DNA from: DAIRVC01 sp036803025
GTDB lineage: Bacteria > Chloroflexota > Anaerolineae > Anaerolineales > E44-bin32
Direction of reading: 5' to 3'
Length of the DNA: 63,635 nt
Assembly: GCA_036803025.1 (NCBI GenBank)
Contig: DAIRVC010000001.1
Span: forward strand, 1 to 63,635
This document shows, one piece after another, positions 17,147 through 27,647 of the stretch. The position numbers and the translations under genes are program-made. The notes below the pieces were generated by a model that saw only the letters and a program-made list of their open reading frames with translations, was not told the DNA's origin and made no database searches. Position 1 is the first letter of the stretch. Each line of letters starts with the position of its first letter.

Positions 17147-17479
17147 ATGACCTCACAGCCTGGACAGCCCGCCCCCGGCGGCCGCGTTACCGTTCATCTC
17201 CCGGCCGATCTCCGGCCCCTCTACGCCAACTTCGCCGTGATCACCCACTCGATCGCCGAGTTCGTGATCGACCTGGCCCAGATCATGCCACAGGTCCCGC
17301 AGGCGCGGGTGCAGGCGCGGGTGATCATGACGCCGCTCAACGCCAAGTTGCTGCTGAGGGCGTTGGGCGAGAACATAGCCAAGTACGAGGCGCTCCACGG
17401 CACGGTCCAGGTGCCGGAAGGCTCGTCCTTGGCTGACCAGCTCTTTCGGCCCGCGCCGGGAGAGACCCCGCCGGAATAG
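17147..17479 (+). CDS. DUF3467 family protein
   Basis: A 110-residue protein matching the DUF3467 pattern: a beta-rich N-terminus with YANFAVITHSIAEFVIDLAQ and the second core PQARVQARVIMTPLNAKLLLRALGENIAKYE (motifs abbreviated). ATG 17147 is preferred over the ATG at 17141 because GGAG at 17136-17139 is 7 bases from it. The function of this family is unknown. It lies between ssb and a translin-like gene, with the next start only 8 bp after its stop, so it probably shares an operon with the DNA or RNA metabolism genes downstream. Confidence 0.8.
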   Translation: MTSQPGQPAPGGRVTVHLPADLRPLYANFAVITHSIAEFVIDLAQIMPQVPQARVQARVIMTPLNAKLLLRALGENIAKYEALHGTVQVPEGSSLADQLFRPAPGETPPE

Positions 17480-17487
17480 GGAGAGAG

Positions 17488-18123
17488 ATGGACAGCCTGG
17501 ATTCCATCGCTGAACAAATCCGCCAGCACCTGGAGGAGAAGAACGCGGCGCGCGATCGGGCCCTGCAACATTCGCGCACGCTCATCCGCCATTGCGCCAA
17601 CGCCATCCGTGCCGCCCATCGCGACGAACGCCGGGCCGCCGAAGAGCATCTGACCCAGGCCCGCCAGCTGGCCGAGATGCTGCGGGGCGAGTTGGCCGGC
17701 TACCCCGATCTGTACCACGCCGGATACACCCAGGACGCGCTCAAGGAATACGCCGAGGCCAGTATTGTCTTTGCGCTGCTCGGGTCCGGCGCACTGCCCC
17801 ATCCGCAAGATCTGGGCATCGAGTACGCGGCCTACCTGTGCGGCCTGGGCGAGGCGGCTGGCGAACTGCGCCGACGTGTGCTGGACCTGCTGCGCAGCGA
17901 GGATATCCAGCAGGCCGAGTCTCTCCTCTCGGCCATGGACGACATCTACGCCCTGCTGGTTACCATCGACTATCCGGATGCCATCACCGGGAACTTGCGA
18001 AGGACGACCGACATGGTGCGCGGTGTGACCGAGCGGACCCGTGGCGACTTGACCACCAGCTTTCAGCAGCACGAACTGAGGCGGGCGCTCAAAGCGGCCG
18101 AGGACAGGCTGCCGCGCGGCTGA
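17488..18123 (+). CDS. Translin family protein
   Basis: A 211-residue all-alpha protein of the translin fold. The family pattern is clear: the N-terminal helices with RDRALQHSRTLIRHCANAIRA, then YTQDALKEYAEAS, the core YLCGLGEAAGELRRRVLDLLR, and the end MDDIYALLVTIDYPDAITGNLRRTTDMVRGVTERTRGDLT (motifs abbreviated). Eukaryotic translin binds single-stranded DNA and RNA, and with TRAX acts as an RNase. The role of bacterial and archaeal members is not well defined. It sits immediately upstream of a Cas4-like nuclease pair and is probably co-transcribed. Confidence 0.85.
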   Translation: MDSLDSIAEQIRQHLEEKNAARDRALQHSRTLIRHCANAIRAAHRDERRAAEEHLTQARQLAEMLRGELAGYPDLYHAGYTQDALKEYAEASIVFALLGSGALPHPQDLGIEYAAYLCGLGEAAGELRRRVLDLLRSEDIQQAESLLSAMDDIYALLVTIDYPDAITGNLRRTTDMVRGVTERTRGDLTTSFQQHELRRALKAAEDRLPRG

Positions 18124-18126
18124 GGC

Positions 18127-18372
18127 GTGACCCAGCGAACCCTGTCCGCCTCCGAGGTCTCGGAATTCGCCTTCTGCCGGCGGGCGTGGTGGTACGCGCG
18201 GCAGGGCGAGGTCTCCCGCTATCCGCGCCGCCTGCAGACGGGGGAGGAATGGCACCGTGCTCAAGCTCGGGGCGTTCTGGCGGCAGGCTGCCTGCGCATG
18301 GCGGGCTACGCACTCCTGGTGGCGGCGGCGGTCCTTGGCGCCGCCAGCCTCACGGCCGGCCTGCTGAGGTAA
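18127..18372 (+). CDS. Cas4-like protein, N-terminal Cys piece with membrane anchor
   Basis: An 81-residue protein starting at GTG 18127, three bases after the translin-like stop. It opens with SASEVSEFAFCRRAWWYARQG, the first-cysteine segment of Cas4/RecB-type nucleases. It continues with the helix QTGEEWHRAQARGVL and ends in a hydrophobic membrane helix (about 57-80). It lacks any nuclease active site. The next gene, 4 bp on and in another frame, begins with a membrane helix and carries the nuclease core and the remaining cysteines. The two may be a natural split protein or one gene broken by a frameshift. Confidence 0.65.
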   Translation: MTQRTLSASEVSEFAFCRRAWWYARQGEVSRYPRRLQTGEEWHRAQARGVLAAGCLRMAGYALLVAAAVLGAASLTAGLLR

Positions 18373-18376
18373 GTCG

Positions 18377-18886
18377 GTGGGGACGCTGATCCCGCTCCTG
18401 GCGCTCCTGGGTCTTGTGCTGATCTGGCTTGCCGGCCGCGGTCAGGCGCAGTCTGGGATGCCGCGCGGTCGGGTCGTTTATCTTGACCCGGGCAGCCTGG
18501 GGCCGGCGCCCGATCCACTCTACGATGCGAAGTTGGATCTCGCCGGCCGCCCCGACTTCCTGCTCTCCACGGCTGAAGGGGTCATCCCGGTGGAGGTCAA
18601 GTCAGGTCGGGCGCCCCTGCAACCGCATGACTCGCACCTGCTGCAGTTGGCTGCCTATTGCCGGCTGGTGCAGGCGCGTGAGGACCGCCGCCCACCCCAC
18701 GGCGTGCTCAAGTACGCCGATCGCTCACTGGCGGTCCCCTTCTCGGCCAGCCTGGAGGAGCGGCTGCTGGATACCCTGGCCGAGATGCGCCGGGCTGAGG
18801 TGCGCACGCCGGACCGCTCACACGAGTCCGCCGGCCGCTGCCGGGCCTGCGGCTACCGCGAGGGCTGCGACCAGCGGCTGGGCTAG
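18377..18886 (+). CDS. Cas4-like PD-(D/E)XK nuclease, membrane-linked C-terminal piece
   Basis: A 169-residue protein starting at GTG 18377. A membrane helix (residues 3-20) is followed by the RecB-type nuclease core: AGRPDFLL with the metal-binding Asp, VIPVEVKSG giving the E-x-K pair, and HLLQLAAYCRLV with the QxxxY motif. It ends in CRACGYREGC, whose three cysteines would complete a Cas4-type iron-sulfur cluster with the cysteine in the preceding small gene. No cas1, cas2 or CRISPR array is in the window, so this is a stand-alone Cas4-like nuclease in a repair context. Confidence 0.75.
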   Translation: MGTLIPLLALLGLVLIWLAGRGQAQSGMPRGRVVYLDPGSLGPAPDPLYDAKLDLAGRPDFLLSTAEGVIPVEVKSGRAPLQPHDSHLLQLAAYCRLVQAREDRRPPHGVLKYADRSLAVPFSASLEERLLDTLAEMRRAEVRTPDRSHESAGRCRACGYREGCDQRLG

Positions 18887-18906
18887 GGCCGCGGCGCGCC
18901 TGCGCA

Positions 18907-18912
18907 TATAAT
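18907..18912 (+). promoter_or_regulatory. -10 box directly upstream of NAD kinase (possible leaderless start)
   Basis: TATAAT at 18907-18912 leaves only 7 bases before the ATG at 18920, so transcription would begin at or next to the start codon. No Shine-Dalgarno is visible. The -35 region is poor. Confidence 0.5.
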
Positions 18913-18919
18913 AGCCACG

Positions 18920-19789
18920 ATGGCTGACCCCCAACCCCCGCGACGGATCGGCGTGGCCGCGCACCCTCAGATGCCGGAAGCGATCGCGCTGGCCGGAACC
19001 ATCGCCGACTACCTCACCGCGCGCGGGCTGAGTGTCTTCCACGGCCTGCTCTACGACCAATCCCTGCGCGACACGGTTGAGCAGGGGGGTGTTGACCTGC
19101 TGGTCGTCCTGGGAGGGGACGGGACGATGCTGCGCGCCGGTCACCTGTGTGCGCCGGCCGGCGTCCCGATCCTGGGCATCAACCTGGGGCGCTTCGGCTT
19201 CCTGATCGAAGTGGATCGTGAGAACTGGCAGCCGGCGTTGACGCAGGTCCTGAGCGGCGAATTCTGGCTCGAGCGGCGAATGATGCTGCGCATCGACCTG
19301 CTGCGACGAGACCAGTCGATCGGCCAATGGGACGTCCTGAACGAGTGTGTCGTCGGACGAGGTGAGGTGGCCCGGCCGGTGCGCCTGATGGCCGAGGTCG
19401 ATGGGCGCTACGTGACGACCTACGTCGCCGACGGGCTGATCGTCGCCACGCCGACGGGCTCGACCGCCTATGCATTGGCCGCCGGCGGGCCGATCCTGCC
19501 TCCGGAGCTGCGCAATATCCTGATGATCGCCGTCGCTCCCCACCTCTCGGTGGACCGGGCGATCGTCCTGCATGACGGCTCGCGCGTGCGGGTGACCGTG
19601 CGCACCGACCACCAGGCTACCCTGAGCGCCGACGGCCAGGCGCCCGTGCGCCTGGAGGACGGTGACCTGGTCGAGGCACGGGCCGGCGAGCACACCGCCC
19701 TGTTTGTGCGCACGCGAGACGCCGGTTACTTCTACGCCAGCCTGCTTTCCAGGATGGGGCGGAATCCCACGGCCGGAGACGCACCATGA
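18920..19789 (+). CDS. nadK: NAD kinase
   Basis: A 289-residue enzyme phosphorylating NAD to NADP with ATP. The diagnostic motifs are present in order: LLVVLGGDGTMLRAG (GGDG at about 65-68), GINLGRFGFL, LNECVVGRG (NE motif) and VADGLIVATPTGSTAYALAAGGPI. The length is normal. The last four bases overlap the start of the next gene (ATGA), indicating translational coupling. A perfect -10 box right before the ATG suggests a leaderless transcript, separate from the ssb-driven one. Confidence 0.95.
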   Translation: MADPQPPRRIGVAAHPQMPEAIALAGTIADYLTARGLSVFHGLLYDQSLRDTVEQGGVDLLVVLGGDGTMLRAGHLCAPAGVPILGINLGRFGFLIEVDRENWQPALTQVLSGEFWLERRMMLRIDLLRRDQSIGQWDVLNECVVGRGEVARPVRLMAEVDGRYVTTYVADGLIVATPTGSTAYALAAGGPILPPELRNILMIAVAPHLSVDRAIVLHDGSRVRVTVRTDHQATLSADGQAPVRLEDGDLVEARAGEHTALFVRTRDAGYFYASLLSRMGRNPTAGDAP

Positions 19790-20316
19790 CGATCGCATCG
19801 CTGACTTGCGCCAACCACCCCGGCCGCGAGACGACGCTGCGCTGCAACCGCTGCGAGAAGCCGATCTGCAGCCAGTGCGCCGTGTTGACCCCGGTCGGCT
19901 ACCGCTGCCGGGAATGCGTGCGCGGCCAACAAGCGGTGTTCGACACTGCCCAGCGGACGGACTACCTGATCGCCGGCGCCATCTCTCTGGTGCTGGTCGG
20001 GGCGGCCACGGCCCTGTTGGGCGTCCTCGGGTTCTGGAGCCTGATCGTCTCGCCGCTGGCGGGAGGCGGCGTGGGCGAGGTCGTGCGCTGGGCGGTCCGC
20101 CGCCGGCGCAGCCGGCGCCTGCCTCTGGCGGCCTCCATCGGCGGCGCGCTCGGCGTGGCGGCGAACCTCGTTGTGCCGCTCAGCCTGCTGCCGTTCCTGG
20201 GGAAGGTCGACCTGCAAACCGTCGGAGCGCTCCTATCGACAATGCTCTGGCCGCTGGTGACCGGGGCGGTCATTGTGGGTTCGCTTTACTATCGATTGCG
20301 CGGCATCCGCCTATAG
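19786..20316 (+). CDS. B-box-type zinc-finger membrane protein
   Basis: A 176-residue protein. The N-terminus is a small zinc-binding module with Cys/His spacing C-x2-H, C-x2-C, C-x2-C, C-x2-C (CANHPGRETTLRC, CEKPICSQC, GYRCREC). About four membrane helices follow (roughly 57-170). Such proteins occur widely in Chloroflexota and some related bacteria, often with rhomboid-like or unknown membrane domains; no catalytic residues are visible here. It overlaps nadK by four bases, and recN starts 17 bp downstream, so the three are probably one transcription unit. Confidence 0.65.
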   Translation: MTIASLTCANHPGRETTLRCNRCEKPICSQCAVLTPVGYRCRECVRGQQAVFDTAQRTDYLIAGAISLVLVGAATALLGVLGFWSLIVSPLAGGGVGEVVRWAVRRRRSRRLPLAASIGGALGVAANLVVPLSLLPFLGKVDLQTVGALLSTMLWPLVTGAVIVGSLYYRLRGIRL

Positions 20317-20332
20317 GACGATCGACGCCCGC

Positions 20333-22072
20333 ATGCTGACCGACCTTCATATCCAGGACTTCGCCATCATCGACCGGCTGGACCTCACGTTCGGCGCCGG
20401 CTTCGTAGTGTTCACCGGCGAAACCGGTGCCGGGAAGTCCATCATCATCGACGCAGTCGAGATGCTATTGGGCGGGCGCGGCGATTCCACGCTGATCCGC
20501 ACCGACGCCCCGGCGGCGGTCATCGAGGGCACATTCCACCTGCAGGGCCGGGCGGGCCAGGAGGTGGCGGAGGTCCTCGAGCGCGAGGGCCTCCAAGATG
20601 AACCGCAGTCCGTCGTGCTGGGGAGGGAGATCCGCCGCGAAGGGCGGAGCATCTGCCGCATCAACGGTCGGACGGTCGGGCTGGCGCTGCTGCGTGAGGT
20701 CGGAGACCTGCTCGTCGATGTGCATGGTCAATCGGAACACCTCAGCCTGCTGCGCGTGCGCGAGCACATCGCTCTGCTGGACCGCTTTGCGCAGGTCGAG
20801 GACGAGCGAGAAGGATTCACTGAGCGCTACGACCGGTTGACGGCGATTCGGCGCGAGCTCGACGAATTGCGCCAGCGGGAGAAGGACGCCGCCCGGCGGA
20901 TAGAGATGCTTACCTTTCAGGTGAACGAGATCGAGTCGTCGGCGCTCAAACCGGGCGAGCTGGCCGGGCTGCAGGATGAACGCACGCGTCTGGGCAACGC
21001 CGAGCAGTTGGCGGCGCTGACCGATCAGGCGGTGGCGGCGCTGGACGAGGCGGGCGAGACGGGTGAGCCGTCGGCGCGTGACCTGCTTGGGCGGGCGGGC
21101 GCGGCGCTGCACAGCCTGGCCAAGATCGACAGCAGCCGTGAGCCCGAGAGCGCCGAGGCCCAGGCGCTGCTCGAACAGGCCGGCGAACTTGCCCGGCGGT
21201 TGCGGGTGTATCGCGAGAGCGTTGAGTTCAGCCCCCACCGGTTGGACGAGGTCGAAGAGCGCCTCGGCCTGATCCGATCGCTGGAGCGCAAGTACGGCGG
21301 AAGCATCGAGGCGGTCCTGGCGCATGCGCAGGCGGCCCGGCAGGAACTGGAGACGATCACGCATGCCGAGGAGCGCATCCGGACCCTGGAGGCCGATGAA
21401 GCCGCGGGCCTGGCCGAACTGGGGGCGCTGGGAAACCGGTTGTCGCAGGCGCGGCGCAAGGCGGGGGAGAAGTTGAGCTCGGCGATCGAGGCCGAACTGG
21501 CCGACCTGCGCATGGCGGGAGCCCGCTTCGGAATCGACCTGAACTGGGAGGACGATCCGGCCGGCGCCGCGGTTGGAGAGCGCCGCGTTGCCTTCGGTCG
21601 GGCCGGGCTGGATCGGATCGAGTTCCTGGTCGCTCCCAACCCCGGCGAGGGCCTCAAGCCGCTGGCCAAGATCGCCTCTGGAGGCGAGACCTCGCGGCTG
21701 ATGCTCGGGCTGAAGGGCGTCCTGGCTCGGGCCGACCGCACGCCGACACTGATCTTCGACGAGATCGATCAGGGCATTGGCGGCCGCGTGGGCGGCGTGG
21801 TCGGCGAGAAGCTGTGGCGGCTGGCGCGCACGCACCAGGTCCTGTGTATCACCCATTTGCCGCAGCTGGCCTCGTTCGGCGACCAGCACTTCAAGGTCGA
21901 GAAAGAAGTACGCAAGGGGCGCACCGTCACAACCGTGAAAGACCTGGCTGACGAGGCGCGCGTCCCCGAGCTGGCGCTGATGCTGGGGACGGCCAGCGAG
22001 GCGACCATGGAGAGCGCGGTCGACCTGCTGCGCGGCGCGACGGAGACCAAGATGAAGGCCTCCCGCGCCTGA
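20333..22072 (+). CDS. recN: DNA repair protein RecN
   Basis: A 579-residue SMC-like ATPase for double-strand-break repair. ATG 20333 begins the conserved MLTDLHIQDFAIIDRLDL. Walker A is TGETGAGKS (about 29-37). A long central coiled-coil region spans roughly 150-370. The C-terminus has the signature ASGGETSRLMLGLK, Walker B LIFDEIDQGIGGRVG, and CITHLPQLASFGDQH. Length is normal. It closes the cluster that begins with ssb. Confidence 0.96.
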   Translation: MLTDLHIQDFAIIDRLDLTFGAGFVVFTGETGAGKSIIIDAVEMLLGGRGDSTLIRTDAPAAVIEGTFHLQGRAGQEVAEVLEREGLQDEPQSVVLGREIRREGRSICRINGRTVGLALLREVGDLLVDVHGQSEHLSLLRVREHIALLDRFAQVEDEREGFTERYDRLTAIRRELDELRQREKDAARRIEMLTFQVNEIESSALKPGELAGLQDERTRLGNAEQLAALTDQAVAALDEAGETGEPSARDLLGRAGAALHSLAKIDSSREPESAEAQALLEQAGELARRLRVYRESVEFSPHRLDEVEERLGLIRSLERKYGGSIEAVLAHAQAARQELETITHAEERIRTLEADEAAGLAELGALGNRLSQARRKAGEKLSSAIEAELADLRMAGARFGIDLNWEDDPAGAAVGERRVAFGRAGLDRIEFLVAPNPGEGLKPLAKIASGGETSRLMLGLKGVLARADRTPTLIFDEIDQGIGGRVGGVVGEKLWRLARTHQVLCITHLPQLASFGDQHFKVEKEVRKGRTVTTVKDLADEARVPELALMLGTASEATMESAVDLLRGATETKMKASRA

Positions 22073-22243
22073 GCGACACCTCTGTCCTGTTGTTTGTGCC
22101 GCATTCCTCAATCACGTTTGGCGGGCGGGGCAACCCCGGAGGCTCGCGCGGGTTAACTGGTTTCACAGGAGCTGCCACCGGGCTCAGCGGCGGGCCTCTC
22201 CCAGGCGGAGATCCTCACGCCGGGCCGAAGTGGGGAGGCCGAC

Positions 22244-22654
22244 ATGTGGTTCAATCCTCTGATGACCGCGGTCCTGCGTTCGCCGTTTCACGCTCTGCTC
22301 AGCCGCAACACGATGCTCATTAGCGTCCGGGGGCGCAAGAGCGGGAAGGTCTACGCCACGCCGGTGAACTACGTCCCGGTGGGGGATGAGCTCTGGACGG
22401 TCAGCTTGCGCAAGCGGACCTGGTGGCGCAACCTGCGCGGCGGTGCGGCCGTGACGCTCTTGCTTCGAGGCCGGTCCGTGCAGACGACCGCGCAGGTCGT
22501 TGAGACGCAAGAGGATGTGGCGAAGGGGCTGGGCCGCCTGGTCGAAGCCGCACCCGCATACGGCCGCTACTTGGGGGTGGGCGGGAGCCTGGAGGGGCCG
22601 GCACTTCAGGAAGCGGCGCGTGAGCGCGTTCTGATCAAAGCGCGCGGCGCATGA
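22244..22654 (+). CDS. Nitroreductase/F420-dependent quinone reductase-like protein (DUF385)
   Basis: A 136-residue single-domain split-beta-barrel protein of the deazaflavin-dependent nitroreductase (Ddn-like) group. It has LISVRGRKSGKVYATPVNYV, DELWTVSLRKRTWWRNL and GAAVTLLLRGR. Family members bind coenzyme F420 or FMN and reduce quinones or nitro compounds; the cofactor here is not determined. GGGAGG lies 6 bases from the ATG. The 171 bp after recN carry no recognised element apart from a short GGGG-CAA-CCCC hairpin. Confidence 0.8.
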   Translation: MWFNPLMTAVLRSPFHALLSRNTMLISVRGRKSGKVYATPVNYVPVGDELWTVSLRKRTWWRNLRGGAAVTLLLRGRSVQTTAQVVETQEDVAKGLGRLVEAAPAYGRYLGVGGSLEGPALQEAARERVLIKARGA

Positions 22655-22684
22655 CGGCTGCGCGTTTCCACGTGGGGGGTCAGC

Positions 22685-23542
22685 GTGAGTGAGCCAGGAT
22701 CCTCTCAGGGGCGATCGGGGTTGCGCGGTTGGGCGAGGGACCACGCTCTGCAGGTCTTCTTCGGCCTGGCGCTGCTGATCACCTGGACGATCGAGGCGCC
22801 GTTGATCGCGGCCGAATACGGGTGGATCAAGCGGCCGGTGCCGATGGCGCTGCACTATCTGGGGGCTTACGGCCCGATGCTGGCGGCGATCGTCACCACC
22901 GCACTCGGCCAGGGCGCCGCCGGATTGAAGGAGCTGCTCAGCCGGGTCACGCGCTGGCGTGTCGGCTGGGGCTGGATTGCCGCCGCCCTGTTGTCTCCGG
23001 CACTGCTGTTCGCTGTGGGCATCCTTGCAGCCCGGTTGGTGAGCGGTGATTGGCCCTCGCTGCGTCAGCTCGGCCAGGTCAACTACCTGCCGAATCTCGG
23101 CCTGGGCGCGTGGCTGCTCTGGTTTCTGACCTTCGGTCTGGGTGAGGAGACCGGCTGGCGCGGATTCGCGCTGCCGCGCCTCCAACGCACGCGTTCGGCC
23201 GGGTCGTCCACGCTGTTCCTTGGTCTGTTCTGGATCGTCTGGCACCTGCCGGCCTTCTTCTATCTGGACACGTATCAGGCGCTGGGCCTGTGGATGCTGC
23301 CCGGCTTTGCTTTCTCGGTGCTGTGTGGTGCGGTCGTCTACACCTGGCTGTACAACAGCACCGGCGGCAGCATCCTGATGGCCGCGCTGTGGCACGCCTC
23401 GTTCAACTACTTCAGCGCCTCGGACGCCGGCCAGGGTGTGGTGCAAATCGTGATGAGCGCCGGCGTAATCGCGGCCGGGTTGCTGATCCCGCGCATCCTC
23501 GGCCCGGAGAACTTCTCGCGAATCCCGCGCCAGCGTCTGTGA
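22685..23542 (+). CDS. CPBP family intramembrane metalloprotease
   Basis: A 285-residue protein with about eight membrane helices and the CPBP (Abi/CAAX) protease motifs. EETGWRGF near residue 152 supplies the catalytic glutamates. FWIVWHLPAFF supplies the first histidine and MAALWHASFNYF the second. Bacterial members cleave or modify membrane peptides and are often linked to peptide maturation or bacteriocin immunity. No peptide gene is nearby. Start GTG 22685 follows a G-rich site. Confidence 0.88.
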   Translation: MSEPGSSQGRSGLRGWARDHALQVFFGLALLITWTIEAPLIAAEYGWIKRPVPMALHYLGAYGPMLAAIVTTALGQGAAGLKELLSRVTRWRVGWGWIAAALLSPALLFAVGILAARLVSGDWPSLRQLGQVNYLPNLGLGAWLLWFLTFGLGEETGWRGFALPRLQRTRSAGSSTLFLGLFWIVWHLPAFFYLDTYQALGLWMLPGFAFSVLCGAVVYTWLYNSTGGSILMAALWHASFNYFSASDAGQGVVQIVMSAGVIAAGLLIPRILGPENFSRIPRQRL

Positions 23543-23576
23543 TGGCTGAGGGCGCCAGGGAGAGCGAAAGGCGGGG

Positions 23577-24248
23577 ATGAAGGAGGGAGATCGCGGCCTG
23601 GGACGGAGCGGATGGCTGTGGGCGAGTTGGGTGGCGGCCAACGCGCTGGGTGAGCTGGTCGGCCTCGGGCTGACCGGGGCCATCGGTGCCTTGATCTTGT
23701 CTCGGCAATCGACGCTGGGGGACTCACGCGCCCTGTTCGAGTTGCTGCTGGCCGTGGTCAGCGGCGCGTGCGTCGAAGGCGTGGCGGTTGGCTTGGCTCA
23801 GTGGACAGTGCTGCGGCGAGTCCTTACGGGGATCGCGCGTCGGACCTGGATCCTGGCTACAGCTGTCGGCGCGGCGGTCGCCTGGGCGCTGGGGATGCTC
23901 CCCAGCACAATGATGGACACGGGCGGGGAGGCAAGCGCGCCGGGACCGGAGCCGAGCGCGGCGACGATCCTGGTCATGACCATCGGGCTTGGGATCGTCG
24001 GCGGAGCGATCCTGGCCGGCCCGCAGTGGCTGATCTTGCGCAGGCACCTAGCGGGCGCGGGCTGGTGGGTCCTGTTCAATGCCGCCGCCTGGGCGGCCGG
24101 GATGCCGATCGCGTTCGCGGCGGTGAGTGCGGTCATCGACGGGCGCGGGATCGCCATCGCCGCCGGCTTGCTGCTGGCGACGGGCGCAGTCGTAGGGGCG
24201 ATCCACGGGCTGGGACTGGTGTGGTTGGTGCGAGAGCGGGCCGTGTGA
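23577..24248 (+). CDS. Hypothetical multi-pass membrane protein
   Basis: A 223-residue protein with about five to six hydrophobic helices rich in Gly and Ala. The short motif AQWTVLRR in the first half recurs as PQWLILRRHL in the second, so it appears to be an internal duplication of a three-helix unit. No family is confidently recognised and no catalytic residues are conserved to the eye. It follows the CPBP protease by 34 bp on the same strand. Confidence 0.6.
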   Translation: MKEGDRGLGRSGWLWASWVAANALGELVGLGLTGAIGALILSRQSTLGDSRALFELLLAVVSGACVEGVAVGLAQWTVLRRVLTGIARRTWILATAVGAAVAWALGMLPSTMMDTGGEASAPGPEPSAATILVMTIGLGIVGGAILAGPQWLILRRHLAGAGWWVLFNAAAWAAGMPIAFAAVSAVIDGRGIAIAAGLLLATGAVVGAIHGLGLVWLVRERAV

Positions 24249-24369
24249 GGCGGCGGGTTGCACGTGGACTCCGACTGGAATGGGACCGCCGTGCCACTAG
24301 GCGGTCCGAATCTCAGGTCGCAACGCGGAGGCTGCGCCGAGGCCTGTCCGGGCTCCAAGGGGGACAACC

Positions 24370-24906
24370 ATGTCAGTGCATCCGATCCGCAAACGCCTGC
24401 GCCTCGAGACATATGACTACACCTCGCCCGGGGCGTACTTTGTCACCGTCTGCACACATCAGCGCAACTGCCTGTTCGGCGAGGTCCTAACCGGCGGCAT
24501 GCTCCTCTCGGAGGCTGGCCTGGCGACCTTCAGGACATGGCAGGAGCTGCCTCAGCATTTCGCGGACATCCATGTGGATGCCTTCGTTGTCATGCCCAAC
24601 CACGTGCATGGGATCGTGTTTCTGGAGGCATCACCGGTAGGGGCGAAGCATGCTTCGCCCCTACCGAAGGGAAGGAATGTACACGGCACCACGCCTGGGT
24701 CCTTGGGGGCGATCGTGCAGGCGTTCAAATCGGCGGCCTCGCGCCAGATCAACAGCCTGCGCGGCACGCCCGGGGCGCCGGTCTGGCAGCGAGGCTATTT
24801 TGAGCACATCGTGCGTTCGCCGCGCGAACTTGACCGGCTTCGCGGCTACATCGAATCCAATCCGCTCCGCTGGGAGTTGGACCGGGAGAATCGCGCGGGT
24901 CTGTAG
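24370..24906 (+). CDS. REP-associated tyrosine transposase (Y1/HUH family)
   Basis: A 178-residue IS200/REP-type single-strand transposase. It opens with RKRLRLETYDYTSPGAYFVTVCTHQR, has the HUH motif in MPNHVHGIV, and the catalytic tyrosine in VWQRGYFEHIVR, with ESNPLRW at the end (motifs abbreviated). Two features stand out. A 30-bp perfect palindrome is embedded in frame in the gene (24636-24665). A half-copy of the same element supplies the TAG stop codon, with a full copy just downstream. Such proteins are thought to mobilise the palindromes as passengers. The gene is intact. Confidence 0.9.
   Translation: MSVHPIRKRLRLETYDYTSPGAYFVTVCTHQRNCLFGEVLTGGMLLSEAGLATFRTWQELPQHFADIHVDAFVVMPNHVHGIVFLEASPVGAKHASPLPKGRNVHGTTPGSLGAIVQAFKSAASRQINSLRGTPGAPVWQRGYFEHIVRSPRELDRLRGYIESNPLRWELDRENRAGL
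24636..24665. repeat. REP-like palindrome inside the transposase gene
   Basis: A 30-bp perfect palindrome; each 15-base arm reads GGTAGGGGCGAAGCA on its own strand. It encodes part of a loop between the HUH motif and the Tyr helix (protein text SPVGAKHASPLP), so the insertion kept the frame. Confidence 0.85.
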
Positions 24907-24954
24907 GGGCGAGGCAAGACCGACGTAGGGGCGAAGCGCGCTTCGCCCCTACGT
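24903..24954. repeat. REP-like half-site and 32-bp palindrome at the 3' end of the transposase gene
   Basis: Positions 24903-24916 repeat the GTAGGGGCGA-GGCAA arm and supply the stop codon. Positions 24923-24954 form a perfect 32-bp palindrome with the arm ACGTAGGGGCGAAGCG. The core GTAGGGGCGAAGC is shared with the copy inside the gene. The full palindrome also sits between convergent genes and could stop transcription. Confidence 0.85.
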
Positions 24955-24973
24955 TCTCTATCGGAGGACGATC

Positions 24974-27451
<2,478 letters not shown>

Positions 27452-27497
27452 GGTCTACCTTCCTTTGGCGCCCGCAACATTGGGCGCCGGCGGGAGG

Positions 27498-27503
27498 ATT
27501 ATA
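27498..27503 (-). promoter_or_regulatory. -10 box upstream of clpC
   Basis: TATAAT on the minus strand about 46 bp before the clpC start. No matching -35, CIRCE or CtsR-type operator is visible. Confidence 0.45.
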
Positions 27504-27647
27504 GTCCGCGGCGTGAGGCCCCGTCTATTAACGTTCCATATGAGCTTCCCGTCAAGCGCGGCGCGGGTTGACATCCGGCGCCGGGCGAGTAACTTTCGGG
27601 TGCCGGCAGCATCCAACACGAGAGAGACTTTCATCGGAGAGACACGC

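Noticed and set aside
18127..18886. CRISPR-Cas locus suggested by the Cas4-like genes
   Set aside because: No array of spaced repeats and no cas1, cas2 or effector gene anywhere in the window.
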